From Actinocrispum wychmicini (GTDB lineage Bacteria > Actinomycetota > Actinomycetes > Mycobacteriales > Pseudonocardiaceae): a stretch of DNA of 64,000 nt. The stretch spans positions 310,001 through 374,000 of the forward strand of contig NZ_SLWS01000002.1 of the NCBI RefSeq assembly GCF_004345645.1, read 5' to 3'. The position numbers were made by a program, and so were the translations under genes. Below the pieces are notes generated by a model. It was not told the origin of the DNA. It saw nothing but the letters and a program-made list of their open reading frames with translations, and made no database searches. Of this stretch, positions 17,020 to 26,060 are shown piece by piece; within the stretch, counting starts at the first letter, position 1, and each line of letters starts with the position of its first letter.

Positions 17020-17751
17020 ATGAGCACCAGGCCCTCCGCCGGGTACAACGACCTGACGTGCAAGCCGTCGTCACGACACCCCTACCCGGTGATCTTTCTG
17101 CACGGCATGGGGTCCAACAAGAACGCTTACACGAAGAAAGGCGCCAGGCTGGCCGCGGCAGGCTACTGCGCGTACTCACTCACCTATGGCGCCCATTCGT
17201 GGCTTCCCAAGCTGGGTGGCGTCACCGACATGGTGGCCAGCGCGAAGACCGTGGGATCGTTCGTGGCGAAGGTGCTGGAGCACACCGGGGCGGCCAAGGT
17301 GGACCTGGTCGGCGCGTCCGAGGGCTCGACCGTCGCGGCCTATTACATCAAGGTGCTCGGCGGCGCCGCGGTGGTCAACCACCTGGTGGGTGTGTCGCCG
17401 AACTACGCGGGCACCACCAAGGCGATTCGGGCGCGCGCACTGCCGTCCCCGCTCCGGAAGCTAGCTTGGCGTGCGGGTGCCGCGTTCCTTCAGTTCTCCC
17501 CTGACTCGGACTTCATGCGCGAGCTGAACTCCGGTGGCACCGCGGCAGTGGACGGCGTGCGGTACACCAACATCCAGAGCACGTACGACGACGTCGTGGT
17601 GCCGTTGCGCAGCGGCCAGCTGGATGTCCCGAACGCTACCAACATCATCCTGCAGGACGGCTGCGAAGAGAACCACGACGGCCACATCGCCGCCATCCTC
17701 AGCGAACGGGCCTTCGAGTTCACGCTGAAGGCCCTCGACGCGGAGTCCTAA
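17020..17751 (+). CDS. lipase/esterase, EstA-like, altered nucleophile elbow, no signal peptide
   Basis: ATG 17020 begins a 243-residue hydrolase whose fold matches the secreted lipase at 9823-10677: VIFLHGMGSNK, AGYCAYSLTYG, a TGAAKVDLVG strand leading to the Ser elbow, and a final LQDGCEENHDGHIAAI with the likely catalytic His. The elbow reads GASEGS instead of GHSQGG: the Ser is kept but the flanking His and Gly are lost, which should change activity or specificity. Unlike its paralogue it has no clear signal peptide; the upstream in-frame stretch to 16909 does not supply one. The stop overlaps the convergent oxidoreductase gene's stop by 4 nt. Confidence 0.8.
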   Translation: MSTRPSAGYNDLTCKPSSRHPYPVIFLHGMGSNKNAYTKKGARLAAAGYCAYSLTYGAHSWLPKLGGVTDMVASAKTVGSFVAKVLEHTGAAKVDLVGASEGSTVAAYYIKVLGGAAVVNHLVGVSPNYAGTTKAIRARALPSPLRKLAWRAGAAFLQFSPDSDFMRELNSGGTAAVDGVRYTNIQSTYDDVVVPLRSGQLDVPNATNIILQDGCEENHDGHIAAILSERAFEFTLKALDAES

Positions 17752-18707
17752 GCCTGGGCCAGAACGGAGTCCATGGTCGCCATGATCGCGACGGTTTCGT
17801 CCAGGGGCATGAGTGGACTCTCGGTCTCGCCGGCCGCCAACCGGCGAGCGACCTCGTCCGCCTGGTGGCGAAGGCCGCGGCCGTGGTGGTCCCGCTCCAC
17901 CCTGATCGGTTCCCCCCGGCGTGGCACCAGGGTGAACGACGTCGGTGCGTAGAAGTCGCCGTCGATGTCGATCCGGGCATCCGTGCCCACGATGCACGCC
18001 CTGGTGGGGCTCTTCGCCCGCAACGTACAGGTGAGGACCGCCTGCGCCCCGCTGTCGTAGCCGAACAGCATCGAGGTCTGCCCGTCGACACCGGTGAAGG
18101 CCGGATCGCTCATGACCATGATCCGGCTGGGCGCACCGAGGATCATGGAGGCGAAGGAGACCGGGTACACGCCCAGATCCAGCAGCGCGCCACCACCCAA
18201 GGCGGGCGAGAACAACCGGAAGTCGGGATCCTCGGCGAACCACTGCCCGTGGTCGGCGGTCACGGTCACGATGTCACCCAGCGCGCCATCAGCGACCAGC
18301 TCACGGATTCGCTGGATGTGCGGGAGGAACCGGGTCCACATCGCCTCCATCAGGAACAGCCCGGCGTCGCGGGCCACGGCGACCAGTTCGCGCGCCTCCT
18401 CGGCGTTCATCGTGAACGCTTTCTCCACCAGCACGGGTTTCCCTGCCCGCAAGGCGAGCAGTGCGTTGGGATGGTGCAGGGGATGCGGGGTGGCCACGTA
18501 CACGACGTCGACTTCCGGGTCGGCGGCCAGGTCCGCGTAGTCCGCGTGGCGGCGGTCGATGTCGAAGCGGTCGGCGAACTTGTCGGCGGACGCCTGGCTG
18601 CGCGAACCGACGGCGACCACCGTGCCGGAGTCAGTATCGCGTAGGTCAGCGGCGAACCCGCCCGCGATCAGGCCGGTGCCCATGATTCCCCACCGCAGCG
18701 GCTTCAC
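17748..18707 (-). CDS. Gfo/Idh/MocA-family NAD(P)-dependent oxidoreductase
   Basis: A 319-residue enzyme from GTG 18707. N-terminal Rossmann domain: WGIMGTGLIAGGFA (dinucleotide loop), VDVVYVATPHPLHH, and the hallmark VLVEKAFTMN, where the Lys belongs to the conserved E-K-P-like catalytic motif (Pro is Ala here). C-terminal domain: MEAMWTRFLPHI and GGALLDLGVYPVSFASMILG, typical of glucose-fructose-oxidoreductase-like and trans-dihydrodiol-dehydrogenase-like enzymes. Such enzymes oxidise or epimerise sugars and inositols. It is the last gene of the sugar operon, coupled by a GTGA overlap to the M28 gene, so it probably processes the imported or hydrolysed sugar. Confidence 0.9.
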   Translation of the reverse strand: MKPLRWGIMGTGLIAGGFAADLRDTDSGTVVAVGSRSQASADKFADRFDIDRRHADYADLAADPEVDVVYVATPHPLHHPNALLALRAGKPVLVEKAFTMNAEEARELVAVARDAGLFLMEAMWTRFLPHIQRIRELVADGALGDIVTVTADHGQWFAEDPDFRLFSPALGGGALLDLGVYPVSFASMILGAPSRIMVMSDPAFTGVDGQTSMLFGYDSGAQAVLTCTLRAKSPTRACIVGTDARIDIDGDFYAPTSFTLVPRRGEPIRVERDHHGRGLRHQADEVARRLAAGETESPLMPLDETVAIMATMDSVLAQA

Positions 18708-20089
18708 CGGGCCCCTCCGCGCATGTCGCCCGCGGCGACGCCACGGGTGGATTCAAGGATGCGGATGGTCGTCCTGGTGATCGGCACCAGACCATCCTGG
18801 TCGATCTTGTCCACTGTGTCCATCTTGTCGAACAGGTAGAACGGCGCGGTCAGGAACTGGACGATGGGGTAGCCGGCGAGGTGGTAGCCGCCCGCGTCGG
18901 TGCCGGGGCGTTCGCCGACCGCGTTCGGGGCCAGCAGCATCGACCGTTCCAGGTGCTCGGCCCGGATCGCGCCGATGACCGCTTCTTCCAGGCGGGGGAT
19001 GCGGCTGGTGAAGAACCAGCGGGGCACCGGCAGGCCGGTGGCCACCAGTTCGCCGTCCTGCTCGGCGAACTCGCTGGCCGCGTGTTCCAAGTGGACGGCC
19101 AGGACGAGCCGCTCGTCCAGCGCGGCGCGGTGTGTGGCGATGAACCGGGCGTCGGCGGGATCGCCGAGGGTACCCATGTGTCCGGCGTGTAGGACGAACG
19201 CCATCCGGTGTGGGCGTTCCGCGGCCGGTCTGCTAGCCCAGTATGTGGCCTGTGCCAGCACGAGCGCGATCCCGCTGGCGTCTTCGACCGCGGATGCCCA
19301 TGGTCCATCGTGATGGGACCCGATGATCACCATGTCCTCGTCGGCGCCGGGCAGTTCGCCGACGACCGTGTTCGCCTGGAACGGTTGACAGGTCGACTTC
19401 ACGGCCAGGCGGACGCGGACGGGGCCACGGGTGAGCTGTTCGTGCAGCCAGGCTCCGTCGCTGCCGCGGATCCACATTCCGGGGATGGGCCGTTGCACCG
19501 CGTCATACGGCACGAAGTAGTCACAGGAGTCGCCGGGATAGTCGGCCAGGCACCCGATGAACGCCGAGGCGCCGGCCGCCATCGACGGTTCCATCACCTG
19601 CATGCGTTCCAGCGCGAACGGCAGCACGACCTCTTGGGACAGCGTGTTCGCCGAGTCGAGCCGGCGGCTGGCCATCTGTGACTCCGGCGCGTCGCCGACG
19701 GCCATGAACAGCGCTGCCGGCAGCCGCATCAAGCGGATGTCATACAAGGATGCCTTGCCGGACACCGCCGCGGGGTCTTCCGGGTCGAACGCGGCCAGTT
19801 CCAGCTCCAGGCCGTCGACCGGGGCCGCGAACGGAACCGGGAAGCAGTCCAGGACAACGGGCGCGGCGTCGCCGGCCAGCACCTCCAGCGACCAGTCGTT
19901 CGGCTCCCACCGCAGGGTCGGCACCGGTTCGAGGCGGACGTCCTGCATGCCGAGCCGACGGAACTCCTCAGTGCAGAAGCGTTCCGTCCAGATGTCCGCC
20001 GGGTAGCCGGAGCGTCGGATGCCCTGCTCGACGATCTGTTCGATCCAGGAGACGATGGTTTCCTGGCTGGGTACCGCGTCGTCGATCAC
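18704..20089 (-). CDS. M28-family zinc peptidase-like protein
   Basis: GTG 20089 overlaps the glucosidase gene's stop (GTGA), and its own stop overlaps the next start the same way; the longer open frame to 20500 is antisense shadow. The 461-residue protein has the M28 metal-binding core: IIGSHHDGPWASAVEDASGIALVLA (first His, then bridging Asp), a Glu/His stretch in HLEHAASEF, and GTDAGGYHLAGYPIVQ with the last His. An N-terminal region of about 230 residues contains a PA-like insert. No signal peptide, so cytoplasmic. Its presence in a sugar-uptake operon hints at cleavage of an amino-sugar or glycopeptide-like compound rather than proteins; this is inference. Confidence 0.75.
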   Translation of the reverse strand: MIDDAVPSQETIVSWIEQIVEQGIRRSGYPADIWTERFCTEEFRRLGMQDVRLEPVPTLRWEPNDWSLEVLAGDAAPVVLDCFPVPFAAPVDGLELELAAFDPEDPAAVSGKASLYDIRLMRLPAALFMAVGDAPESQMASRRLDSANTLSQEVVLPFALERMQVMEPSMAAGASAFIGCLADYPGDSCDYFVPYDAVQRPIPGMWIRGSDGAWLHEQLTRGPVRVRLAVKSTCQPFQANTVVGELPGADEDMVIIGSHHDGPWASAVEDASGIALVLAQATYWASRPAAERPHRMAFVLHAGHMGTLGDPADARFIATHRAALDERLVLAVHLEHAASEFAEQDGELVATGLPVPRWFFTSRIPRLEEAVIGAIRAEHLERSMLLAPNAVGERPGTDAGGYHLAGYPIVQFLTAPFYLFDKMDTVDKIDQDGLVPITRTTIRILESTRGVAAGDMRGGAR

Positions 20090-21723
20090 TCCGCCTCCGG
20101 GTTCTTCAGCCATACCGCGGTGTCCGGCGGCAGTTGGTCGTCGACTCGGCCGCTGGCCAGCAGCACACGGTGGTGTGGCGGCAGCGGCACAGGTGTCGAG
20201 CCGAGGTTGATCAGGCACGTGAAGCTGTCGCCTCGGGTGAACCGCAACGTGTCCGCCGGGGTGTCGACCCAGGCCATCGGGCCGCCGCGCGGCCGTGTCG
20301 AAATGGCCGCGCGGTACAGGTTCAGCGTGGAGTCGGGTTCGGCGAGCTGGGCGGCGACCGTGTAGTCGGCCCAGTCGGTGGGTTGCGGCAGCCAGGTGGC
20401 CATGCCGTCCGGAGAGAAGCCGTACGGCGGTGCGCCGCCCGACCACGGCAGCGGCACCCGGCAGCCGTCGCGAGTCGCCAGTGTTCCGCTTGAGCGCCAC
20501 CAGATCGGGTCGTCCCGCGCGTGGTCCGGGATGTCGAAGACCTCGGGCAGGCCGAGTTCGTCACCCTGGTAGATGTAGGCCGACCCGGGCAGGGCCAGCA
20601 TCAGTAGCGCCGCCGCCCGCGCCCGGCGGGCGCCGGCCGCGGTGTCTACTTCGGACTCAACTGGCATGTTCGGTATCTGGTAGGAACGTCCATCGACGAC
20701 GGTGTAGATCGGGTCCTGCCAGCCGTACCGGCTCGCCATCCTGGCGACGTCGTGGTTGCCGAGCACCCAGGGCGCCACCATGTCCGATCCGGCGGTCAGG
20801 CCGGTGACGGTCTCGATGGCCGCCCGGACGGCCGCCGCGTCCCAGGGCGCGAACAGCAGGAAGAAGTTGAACAGCTGGGGCAGCCCGCCGGACGCCACGT
20901 ACGGCGCCAGATCCTCGGGCAGGGCGTAGATCTCGCCGATCGCGGTCCGTCGCCCCGGGAACACGTCGTCCGGATAGGACTCGAGGATGGTCCGCCACGA
21001 CCGGTACAGCTCGTGCAGTTCGACGCGATGCCGGTACGGGCCGGGTACCAGGCGGGGCTGCCGCCCGTCGGGCAGGTCAGGCAGGTCGGGGTCCTTGTAG
21101 AGGGCGCTGGCGACGTCGATCCGCAGCCCGGCCACGCCACGGTCGAGCCAGAACCGCAGGACGTCCTCGAACATGGCCGGCACTGCCGGGTTGCGCCAGT
21201 TCCAGTCAGGCTGCCCGGAATCGAACAGGTGCAGGTAGTACTGCCCGTCCGGGACACGGGTCCACGCCGGTCCGCCGAACGACGACGGCCAGTTGTTCGG
21301 CGGCTCGTCCCCGGCGGGTCCGCGGCCCTCGCGGAACACGAACAGTTCGCGTTCCGGACTGCCCGGTCCGGCGGCCATTGCCTGCTGGAACAACGGATGC
21401 GCGGTGGAGCAGTGGTTCGGCACGATGTCGACGATCACCCGGATGCCCAGCCACGCCGCGTGGGACACCAGCGCGTCGAAGTCGTCCAGGTCGCCGAAGC
21501 GCGGGTCGACGTCGCGGTAGTCGGCCACGTCGTAACCGCCGTCGGCCATCGGGGACGGATAGAACGGCGACAGCCACAAGGCGTTCACGCCGAGGTCGAC
21601 GAGGTGGTCCAGGGACGATCGGACACCGGCGAGGTCGCCGATGCCGTCGCCGTTCTCGTCGGCGAAGCTGCGGGGATAGATGTGGTACACGACGGCGTCG
21701 TGCCACCAGGGAGTCTCGGTCAT
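20086..21723 (-). CDS. GH13 alpha-glucosidase / oligo-glucosidase
   Basis: A 545-residue cytoplasmic glycoside hydrolase; ATG 21723 overlaps the stop of the binding-protein gene (ATGA). It carries the four GH13 regions in order: DIVPNH (I), GLRIDVAS with the nucleophile Asp (II), AIGEIY with the acid/base Glu (III) and VLGNHD with the transition-state Asp (IV). The start WWHDAVVYHIYPRSFADENGDGIGDL is that of alpha-glucosidases and oligo-1,6-glucosidases. A C-terminal beta domain ends with the start-site neighbour's overlap. It should release glucose from alpha-linked oligosaccharides brought in by the ABC transporter encoded in the same transcript. Confidence 0.93.
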   Translation of the reverse strand: MTETPWWHDAVVYHIYPRSFADENGDGIGDLAGVRSSLDHLVDLGVNALWLSPFYPSPMADGGYDVADYRDVDPRFGDLDDFDALVSHAAWLGIRVIVDIVPNHCSTAHPLFQQAMAAGPGSPERELFVFREGRGPAGDEPPNNWPSSFGGPAWTRVPDGQYYLHLFDSGQPDWNWRNPAVPAMFEDVLRFWLDRGVAGLRIDVASALYKDPDLPDLPDGRQPRLVPGPYRHRVELHELYRSWRTILESYPDDVFPGRRTAIGEIYALPEDLAPYVASGGLPQLFNFFLLFAPWDAAAVRAAIETVTGLTAGSDMVAPWVLGNHDVARMASRYGWQDPIYTVVDGRSYQIPNMPVESEVDTAAGARRARAAALLMLALPGSAYIYQGDELGLPEVFDIPDHARDDPIWWRSSGTLATRDGCRVPLPWSGGAPPYGFSPDGMATWLPQPTDWADYTVAAQLAEPDSTLNLYRAAISTRPRGGPMAWVDTPADTLRFTRGDSFTCLINLGSTPVPLPPHHRVLLASGRVDDQLPPDTAVWLKNPEAE

Positions 21724-23108
21724 CCGTTGTACTGTTTCAGTGCGTCGTTGAGTGCGGTGTCGGTGGTCTTGACGACGTCGTCGACCGGTTTGCCACCGGA
21801 CAGCAGGTTCTCGGTGGAGGCGTTCAGTGTCCGCTCGAACTGGTCGTACGGGCCGATGGCCGGCGCGGGGTTGTTCGGGTCGACCCGTGCGAGTTCGTCG
21901 GCGGCGACGGCGAGGATCTTGCCGGCGCTGTCGGTCTTGTAGAACGCCTGCAGCGCGGGGTCGTCGGAGATGCCTTTGACGAACGGTACCGCGGAGCCCT
22001 CCTTGTTCCAGGTGACCAGGTTGTCCTTGCCCTGCATGAACTTCATGAAGTCCCATGCGGCCGCCTGCTTGGCCGGGCTGGACTTGCTGACCAGGTAGAA
22101 GCCGCCACCGTCCACATTGACCTGACCGGCCTTGGTCACGCCGGGCAGCGGGGCGGCGACCAGGTCCAGTCCCGGGATGGTCTTGCCGGCCAGGAACGCC
22201 TTCACCGAGCTGGCCGCGCTGGACGTGTCGATGGTCATCGTCGCGGTCTGGTTCACGATGGACAGGAAGTGGTCGGGACTGGCCAGGCTGAACGGGTACT
22301 CCTTGAGCAGGCCGTCGGCCTTCATGTCGTGCAGCCACTGGTAGACCGTACGGGTGGTCGGGTTGTCGAACGTCGACTTGTCGGCGGGGCCCTTGCGGCC
22401 GTTGCCGTTGCTGACGATGTCGGCACCGGCGCCGGCCAGCCAGGAGTTGATGATCTGCGGGTCCTGCCGGAAGCTGAGCGGCGCCTTCACCCCGGCCGCC
22501 TTCAGCTTGCGGGCGTCGTCGAGCAGTTCGGTCAGCGTCGCCGGCGGCTTGTCCGGGTCGAGACCGGCCTTGCTGAACTGGGCCTTGTTGTAGTACAGGA
22601 CGGGCACTGTGACGTGCGCGAAGCCCGGCCAGTACTTGCCGTCGAGAGTGTAGGTGTTGCGCACGACCGGCACGATCTGGTCGAGGTTGCCGCCGGACGC
22701 GCGGACGCAGGACTCGGCGGGCATCAGCGTGCCCTTGTCGATGAACGACCGCAGCCGTTTCGGGTCGACGTCGACCAGGTCGGGCAGCTGGTTCGGGCCG
22801 ATCGCGGAGTTGTACTTCGCGGTCAGGTCGGCCGCGGGGCCCTGCTGACTCAGCACGACCTTGACCTTGCTCTGGCTGGAGTTGTACTGCTGCACCAGGT
22901 TCTGCAGGGTCTTCTCCACCTCGGCGGACCGGCTGTGCCAGAACTGGATCTCCACCGGACCGGCTGCGTCCTTCAGCGCGTCGACCGGGCAGGCCGACCC
23001 GGCCGCGGCCGGCTCGTCGCCGCCGGAACCACCGCAGGCGGCCAGCGTGAGCCAGCCGGCGAGCGTCAACGCCACCGCGCGAAGCTTTGCGGATCTACGC
23101 ATGTTCAT
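21720..23108 (-). CDS. ABC sugar transporter substrate-binding lipoprotein
   Basis: ATG 23108 overlaps the stop of permease 2 (ATGA), with GGTGAAAGG upstream; the open frame beyond it is shadow. The 462-residue protein has a lipobox LTLAAC, so the Cys (about residue 25) is lipid-modified and anchors it outside the membrane. The remainder is a cluster-B periplasmic-binding fold: VEIQFWHSRSAEVEKTLQNLVQQYN, VPVLYYNKAQFSKAGLDPDKPPATLTEL, and QAAAWDFMKFM, as in maltose/oligosaccharide and glycerol-phosphate binding proteins. With a GH13 glucosidase downstream, the ligand is probably an alpha-glucoside. Confidence 0.93.
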   Translation of the reverse strand: MNMRRSAKLRAVALTLAGWLTLAACGGSGGDEPAAAGSACPVDALKDAAGPVEIQFWHSRSAEVEKTLQNLVQQYNSSQSKVKVVLSQQGPAADLTAKYNSAIGPNQLPDLVDVDPKRLRSFIDKGTLMPAESCVRASGGNLDQIVPVVRNTYTLDGKYWPGFAHVTVPVLYYNKAQFSKAGLDPDKPPATLTELLDDARKLKAAGVKAPLSFRQDPQIINSWLAGAGADIVSNGNGRKGPADKSTFDNPTTRTVYQWLHDMKADGLLKEYPFSLASPDHFLSIVNQTATMTIDTSSAASSVKAFLAGKTIPGLDLVAAPLPGVTKAGQVNVDGGGFYLVSKSSPAKQAAAWDFMKFMQGKDNLVTWNKEGSAVPFVKGISDDPALQAFYKTDSAGKILAVAADELARVDPNNPAPAIGPYDQFERTLNASTENLLSGGKPVDDVVKTTDTALNDALKQYNG

Positions 23109-23917
23109 CCTTTCACCGCACCCGCAGTGAGGCCGCGGACGATCTGTCGCTGGAAGACGATCAGCAGGAACAGCACCGGAACCGCGGTGATCAGGGCACC
23201 GGCCGGCAGCAGGTTGAGGTCGTTGGCCGAGAAGCTGAGCCCGCGCAGTGCGACCTGGAGGGTGGCCGCTTCGCTGCTCTCCACGACGGTTCTCGGCCAG
23301 AGGTACTGGCCCCACGCGCCCAATGCCGCGATCAACGTGAACGACGCGACCACCGGCCGGGTCAGCGGCACAGCGATGAGGAACAGCAGGTGCAGATGGC
23401 CGTGCCCGTCCAGGCGGCTGGCGTCCTTGATCTCCGAGGGAATCCCGGCGAACGCCTGGCGCAGCAGGAAGATCCCGAACGCGCTGGCCCCGAACGGCAG
23501 CACCAGCGCCTGCATGCTGTCGATCCAGTGCAGGTCCCGGATCGTGCCGACGTTGGCCAGCAGGGTGACCTCGATCGGCAGCAGCATGGTGGCCATGCAC
23601 ACCGCGAACAGCAGCCGCCGGAACGGGAACTTCAGGAACACGAACGCGTACGCGGCCAGCACGCCGGTGACGACCTGGGCGAGCGTGATCAGCACGGTCA
23701 TGATCAGGCTCTGTAGCGCCGCGTGGCCCAGCCCGGCGCGTGTCCACGCCTCGGCGAACGCGCTCCACTGCGGGTGGGCCGGATAGAGCGGGGAGTCCTG
23801 CAACGCGAACTCGACCGGCGGCGTGAGGGCACGCACGAAGGTCAGGTAGATTGGGAACAGGACAATGAGCGACAACACGCCAAGCAGGGCATACCAGCCC
23901 GTTTTCCTAATCACCAT
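23105..23917 (-). CDS. ABC sugar transporter permease (MalG-like)
   Basis: A 270-residue protein with six membrane segments. The coupling loop EAA motif is present as EIKDASRLDGHGHLHLLFLIAVPLTRP, which is the MalG/UgpE type. ATG 23917 lies inside permease 1 (11-nt overlap); a GTG three bases later is an alternative start. It pairs with permease 1 to form the membrane channel driven by the ATPase encoded first in the operon. Confidence 0.93.
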   Translation of the reverse strand: MVIRKTGWYALLGVLSLIVLFPIYLTFVRALTPPVEFALQDSPLYPAHPQWSAFAEAWTRAGLGHAALQSLIMTVLITLAQVVTGVLAAYAFVFLKFPFRRLLFAVCMATMLLPIEVTLLANVGTIRDLHWIDSMQALVLPFGASAFGIFLLRQAFAGIPSEIKDASRLDGHGHLHLLFLIAVPLTRPVVASFTLIAALGAWGQYLWPRTVVESSEAATLQVALRGLSFSANDLNLLPAGALITAVPVLFLLIVFQRQIVRGLTAGAVKG

Positions 23918-24770
23918 AGTGCACCCGCCTGCTCAGCAGCCCGAACTGCAGCAGCGCCACCAGCCCGGTCAGCACGAACATGCCCACCGACTGCACCGCC
24001 CCCACACCACGGGTCTCCGGACTGTTGTTGTGGAAGACGGTGAACAGCAGGGTCTGGGTGGACTTGCCGGGGCCGCCCTGGGTCAGCAGTTCGATCTGGG
24101 CGAAAGCCTGCAGCGCGAAGATCGTCAGCACCACGGCGAGGAACAGCAGCACCGGCGAGATCAGCGGCACGGTGACCCGGAACATCCGGCGCACCGGGCC
24201 GTACCCGTCCAGCCTGGCCGCCTCCAGCACCTCCTCGGGCACCGCCTGCAACCCGGCCAGCACGATCACGAACGACACCCCGAGGGTCTGCCAGACCAGT
24301 GACAGTGACACCGCGAACAACGCGATGTCCGGGTTCTGCAACCAGTCCACTTTGAACACGCCGATGGTCGGGTTGATCAGCATGGCGAAGACCACCGCGG
24401 CGACCGCTCCGGACGTGGCGATGGTGGTGGAGAAGATGGTCTGGAACACCTTGATGCCGCGCAGCCGGCGGTGCGCGGCCGTGGCGAGCAGCACCCCGAG
24501 CACGAGGCCGGCCGGCACGGTGATCAGCATCATCGCCACACTGCGCCAGACCCCGCCAAGAAACTCCTTGCCGGTCAACACGTCGACGTACTGCTGGAGG
24601 CCGACGAACCGGTACGAGGCGCCGCCCCGGACGCTCTTGTACGTGCCCCAGGACAGCAGTTTCACCAGCGGCACGAAGAAGAACATGACGAAAATCGCCA
24701 GCGACGGCACGAGGAACAGCAGCGCGAGGCCGACTTCCCTGGCGCGGTACTGTTTCAGTCTGGCGATCAC
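23907..24770 (-). CDS. ABC sugar transporter permease (MalF/UgpA-like)
   Basis: GTG 24770 overlaps the ATPase stop (GTGA), so the longer open frame to 24923 is rejected. The 287-residue protein begins with a short cytoplasmic part and a first helix GLALLFLVPSLAIFVMFFFVP, then five more helices, with the EAA loop EVLEAARLDGYGPVRRMFRVTVPLISP. LLTQGGPG in the last third is the standard MalF-type signature. Forms a heterodimer with permease 2. Confidence 0.93.
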   Translation of the reverse strand: MIARLKQYRAREVGLALLFLVPSLAIFVMFFFVPLVKLLSWGTYKSVRGGASYRFVGLQQYVDVLTGKEFLGGVWRSVAMMLITVPAGLVLGVLLATAAHRRLRGIKVFQTIFSTTIATSGAVAAVVFAMLINPTIGVFKVDWLQNPDIALFAVSLSLVWQTLGVSFVIVLAGLQAVPEEVLEAARLDGYGPVRRMFRVTVPLISPVLLFLAVVLTIFALQAFAQIELLTQGGPGKSTQTLLFTVFHNNSPETRGVGAVQSVGMFVLTGLVALLQFGLLSRRVHYGD

Positions 24771-25846
24771 GTCAGCCGCTGCCCGGACTCGGTGTCGAAC
24801 ACGTGCACGTTGGCCGGGTCGACCGCGAAGGTGACCACGCCGCTCGGCGGGTCGCTGGTCGCCCGGACCAGCAGGTCCTGACCGTCCAGCGTGCAGAACA
24901 CCAACCGGTCGTGGCCCAGCCACTCGCTGGCCCGCACTTGTGCCTTCACCGTGCCCGCGGCGTCGAGGGACAGGTGCTCCGGCCGCACTCCGACGGTCAC
25001 CAGTCGGCCCTCCTCAAGCCGGGTGCGCAGCCCGGTAGGGATCGGGAACCACGCCTCACCCACGGTGATCCCCTCGACGGTCACCTTCCCGTCCAGGCAG
25101 TTCATCGGCGGCGAGCCGAGGAACCGGGCGACGAACTGGTTGGCCGGGGCGGTGTAGATCTCCTCGGGTGTGCCGGCCTGCTGCAGGCGGCCGGCGGACA
25201 TGACCGCGATCCGGGTCGCCATCGTCATGGCCTCGGTCTGGTCGTGCGTCACGTAGATGACGGTGGTGCCGACCCGCTGGTGCAGCTCGACGAGTTCCCG
25301 TCGGGTCTGGGTGCGGAGTTTGGCGTCCAGGTTGGAGAGTGGTTCGTCCATCAGGAACGCTTTGGGCCGGCCGACGATCGCCCTGGCCAGCGCGACTCGT
25401 TGCCGTTGCCCGCCGGACAGCGCGCGCGGCTTGCGGTCGAGATACGGCGTGAGTTCCAACGCCCGTGCCGCCTCGGCCACCCGCTCGGCGCGCTCCACCT
25501 TGGTCAGCTTGCGGGTCGTACCGTCCACAGGGTAGCGGCGGGCGATCAGTGGCGACTCGATGTTGCCCCGCACGGTCATGTGCGGGTACAGCGCGTAGCT
25601 CTGGAACACCATCGAGACGTCCCGTTGGGCGGGTTCGACCCGGTTGACCACGTCGTCACCGATCCGCAGCGTGCCGTCGCTGATCTCCTCCAGCCCGGCG
25701 ACCATCCGCAGCGCGGTGGTCTTGCCGCACCCGGACGGGCCGAGCAGCACCATGAACTCGCCGTCCCGCACGTCCAGCGACAGCCCGTCGACCGCGGTCA
25801 CGTCGCCGTACCGCTTCGACACGCCCTCGAACGTCACGCTAGCCAT
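24767..25846 (-). CDS. ABC sugar transporter ATPase (MsmK/UgpC type)
   Basis: The first gene of the seven-gene sugar operon, 359 residues. Walker A GPSGCGKTT, Q-loop MVFQSYALYPHMTV, signature LSGGQRQRVALARAI, Walker B AFLMDEPLSNLDAKLR and switch VTHDQTEAM are all intact; LSNLDAKLR is specific to the MalK/MsmK group. The C-terminal third is the regulatory TOBE domain (VTVGVRPEHL). An insert of about 15 residues after MTVRGNIESPL is slightly longer than usual. AGGAAGG precedes ATG 25846 and overlaps the downstream arm of the TetR-type operator at 25860-25879, so repression would block both transcription and ribosome access. Confidence 0.94.
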   Translation of the reverse strand: MASVTFEGVSKRYGDVTAVDGLSLDVRDGEFMVLLGPSGCGKTTALRMVAGLEEISDGTLRIGDDVVNRVEPAQRDVSMVFQSYALYPHMTVRGNIESPLIARRYPVDGTTRKLTKVERAERVAEAARALELTPYLDRKPRALSGGQRQRVALARAIVGRPKAFLMDEPLSNLDAKLRTQTRRELVELHQRVGTTVIYVTHDQTEAMTMATRIAVMSAGRLQQAGTPEEIYTAPANQFVARFLGSPPMNCLDGKVTVEGITVGEAWFPIPTGLRTRLEEGRLVTVGVRPEHLSLDAAGTVKAQVRASEWLGHDRLVFCTLDGQDLLVRATSDPPSGVVTFAVDPANVHVFDTESGQRLT

Positions 25847-25859
25847 CCACCCACACCTT

Positions 25860-25879
25860 CCTAACGAATGTTCGTTAGG
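25860..25879. promoter_or_regulatory. TetR-type operator CCTAACGAA-TG-TTCGTTAGG before the sugar operon
   Basis: Exact reverse complement of the palindrome at 14554-14573 next to the TetR gene. It ends 13 bp before the ATPase ATG, so a bound repressor would cover the transcription start or ribosome site. The divergent acyl-CoA ligase gene starts 181 bp away and is a less likely target. Confidence 0.82.
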
Positions 25880-26060
25880 ATGTGCGTTGACTCACCATCC
25901 GTCAAGAGGCAATCCGACAATCCACACCATTGGGCATCCGCACACCCAGGCCGCTTGAGCCGGGTGCGCGCGCCCAGTGACCAGCCGACAGCCGGTCAGG
26001 CATGGTGAGTCCGGCCTCGGCCGGACAGGGCACGGGCTTCTCCAGAAAGGGACAACCACC

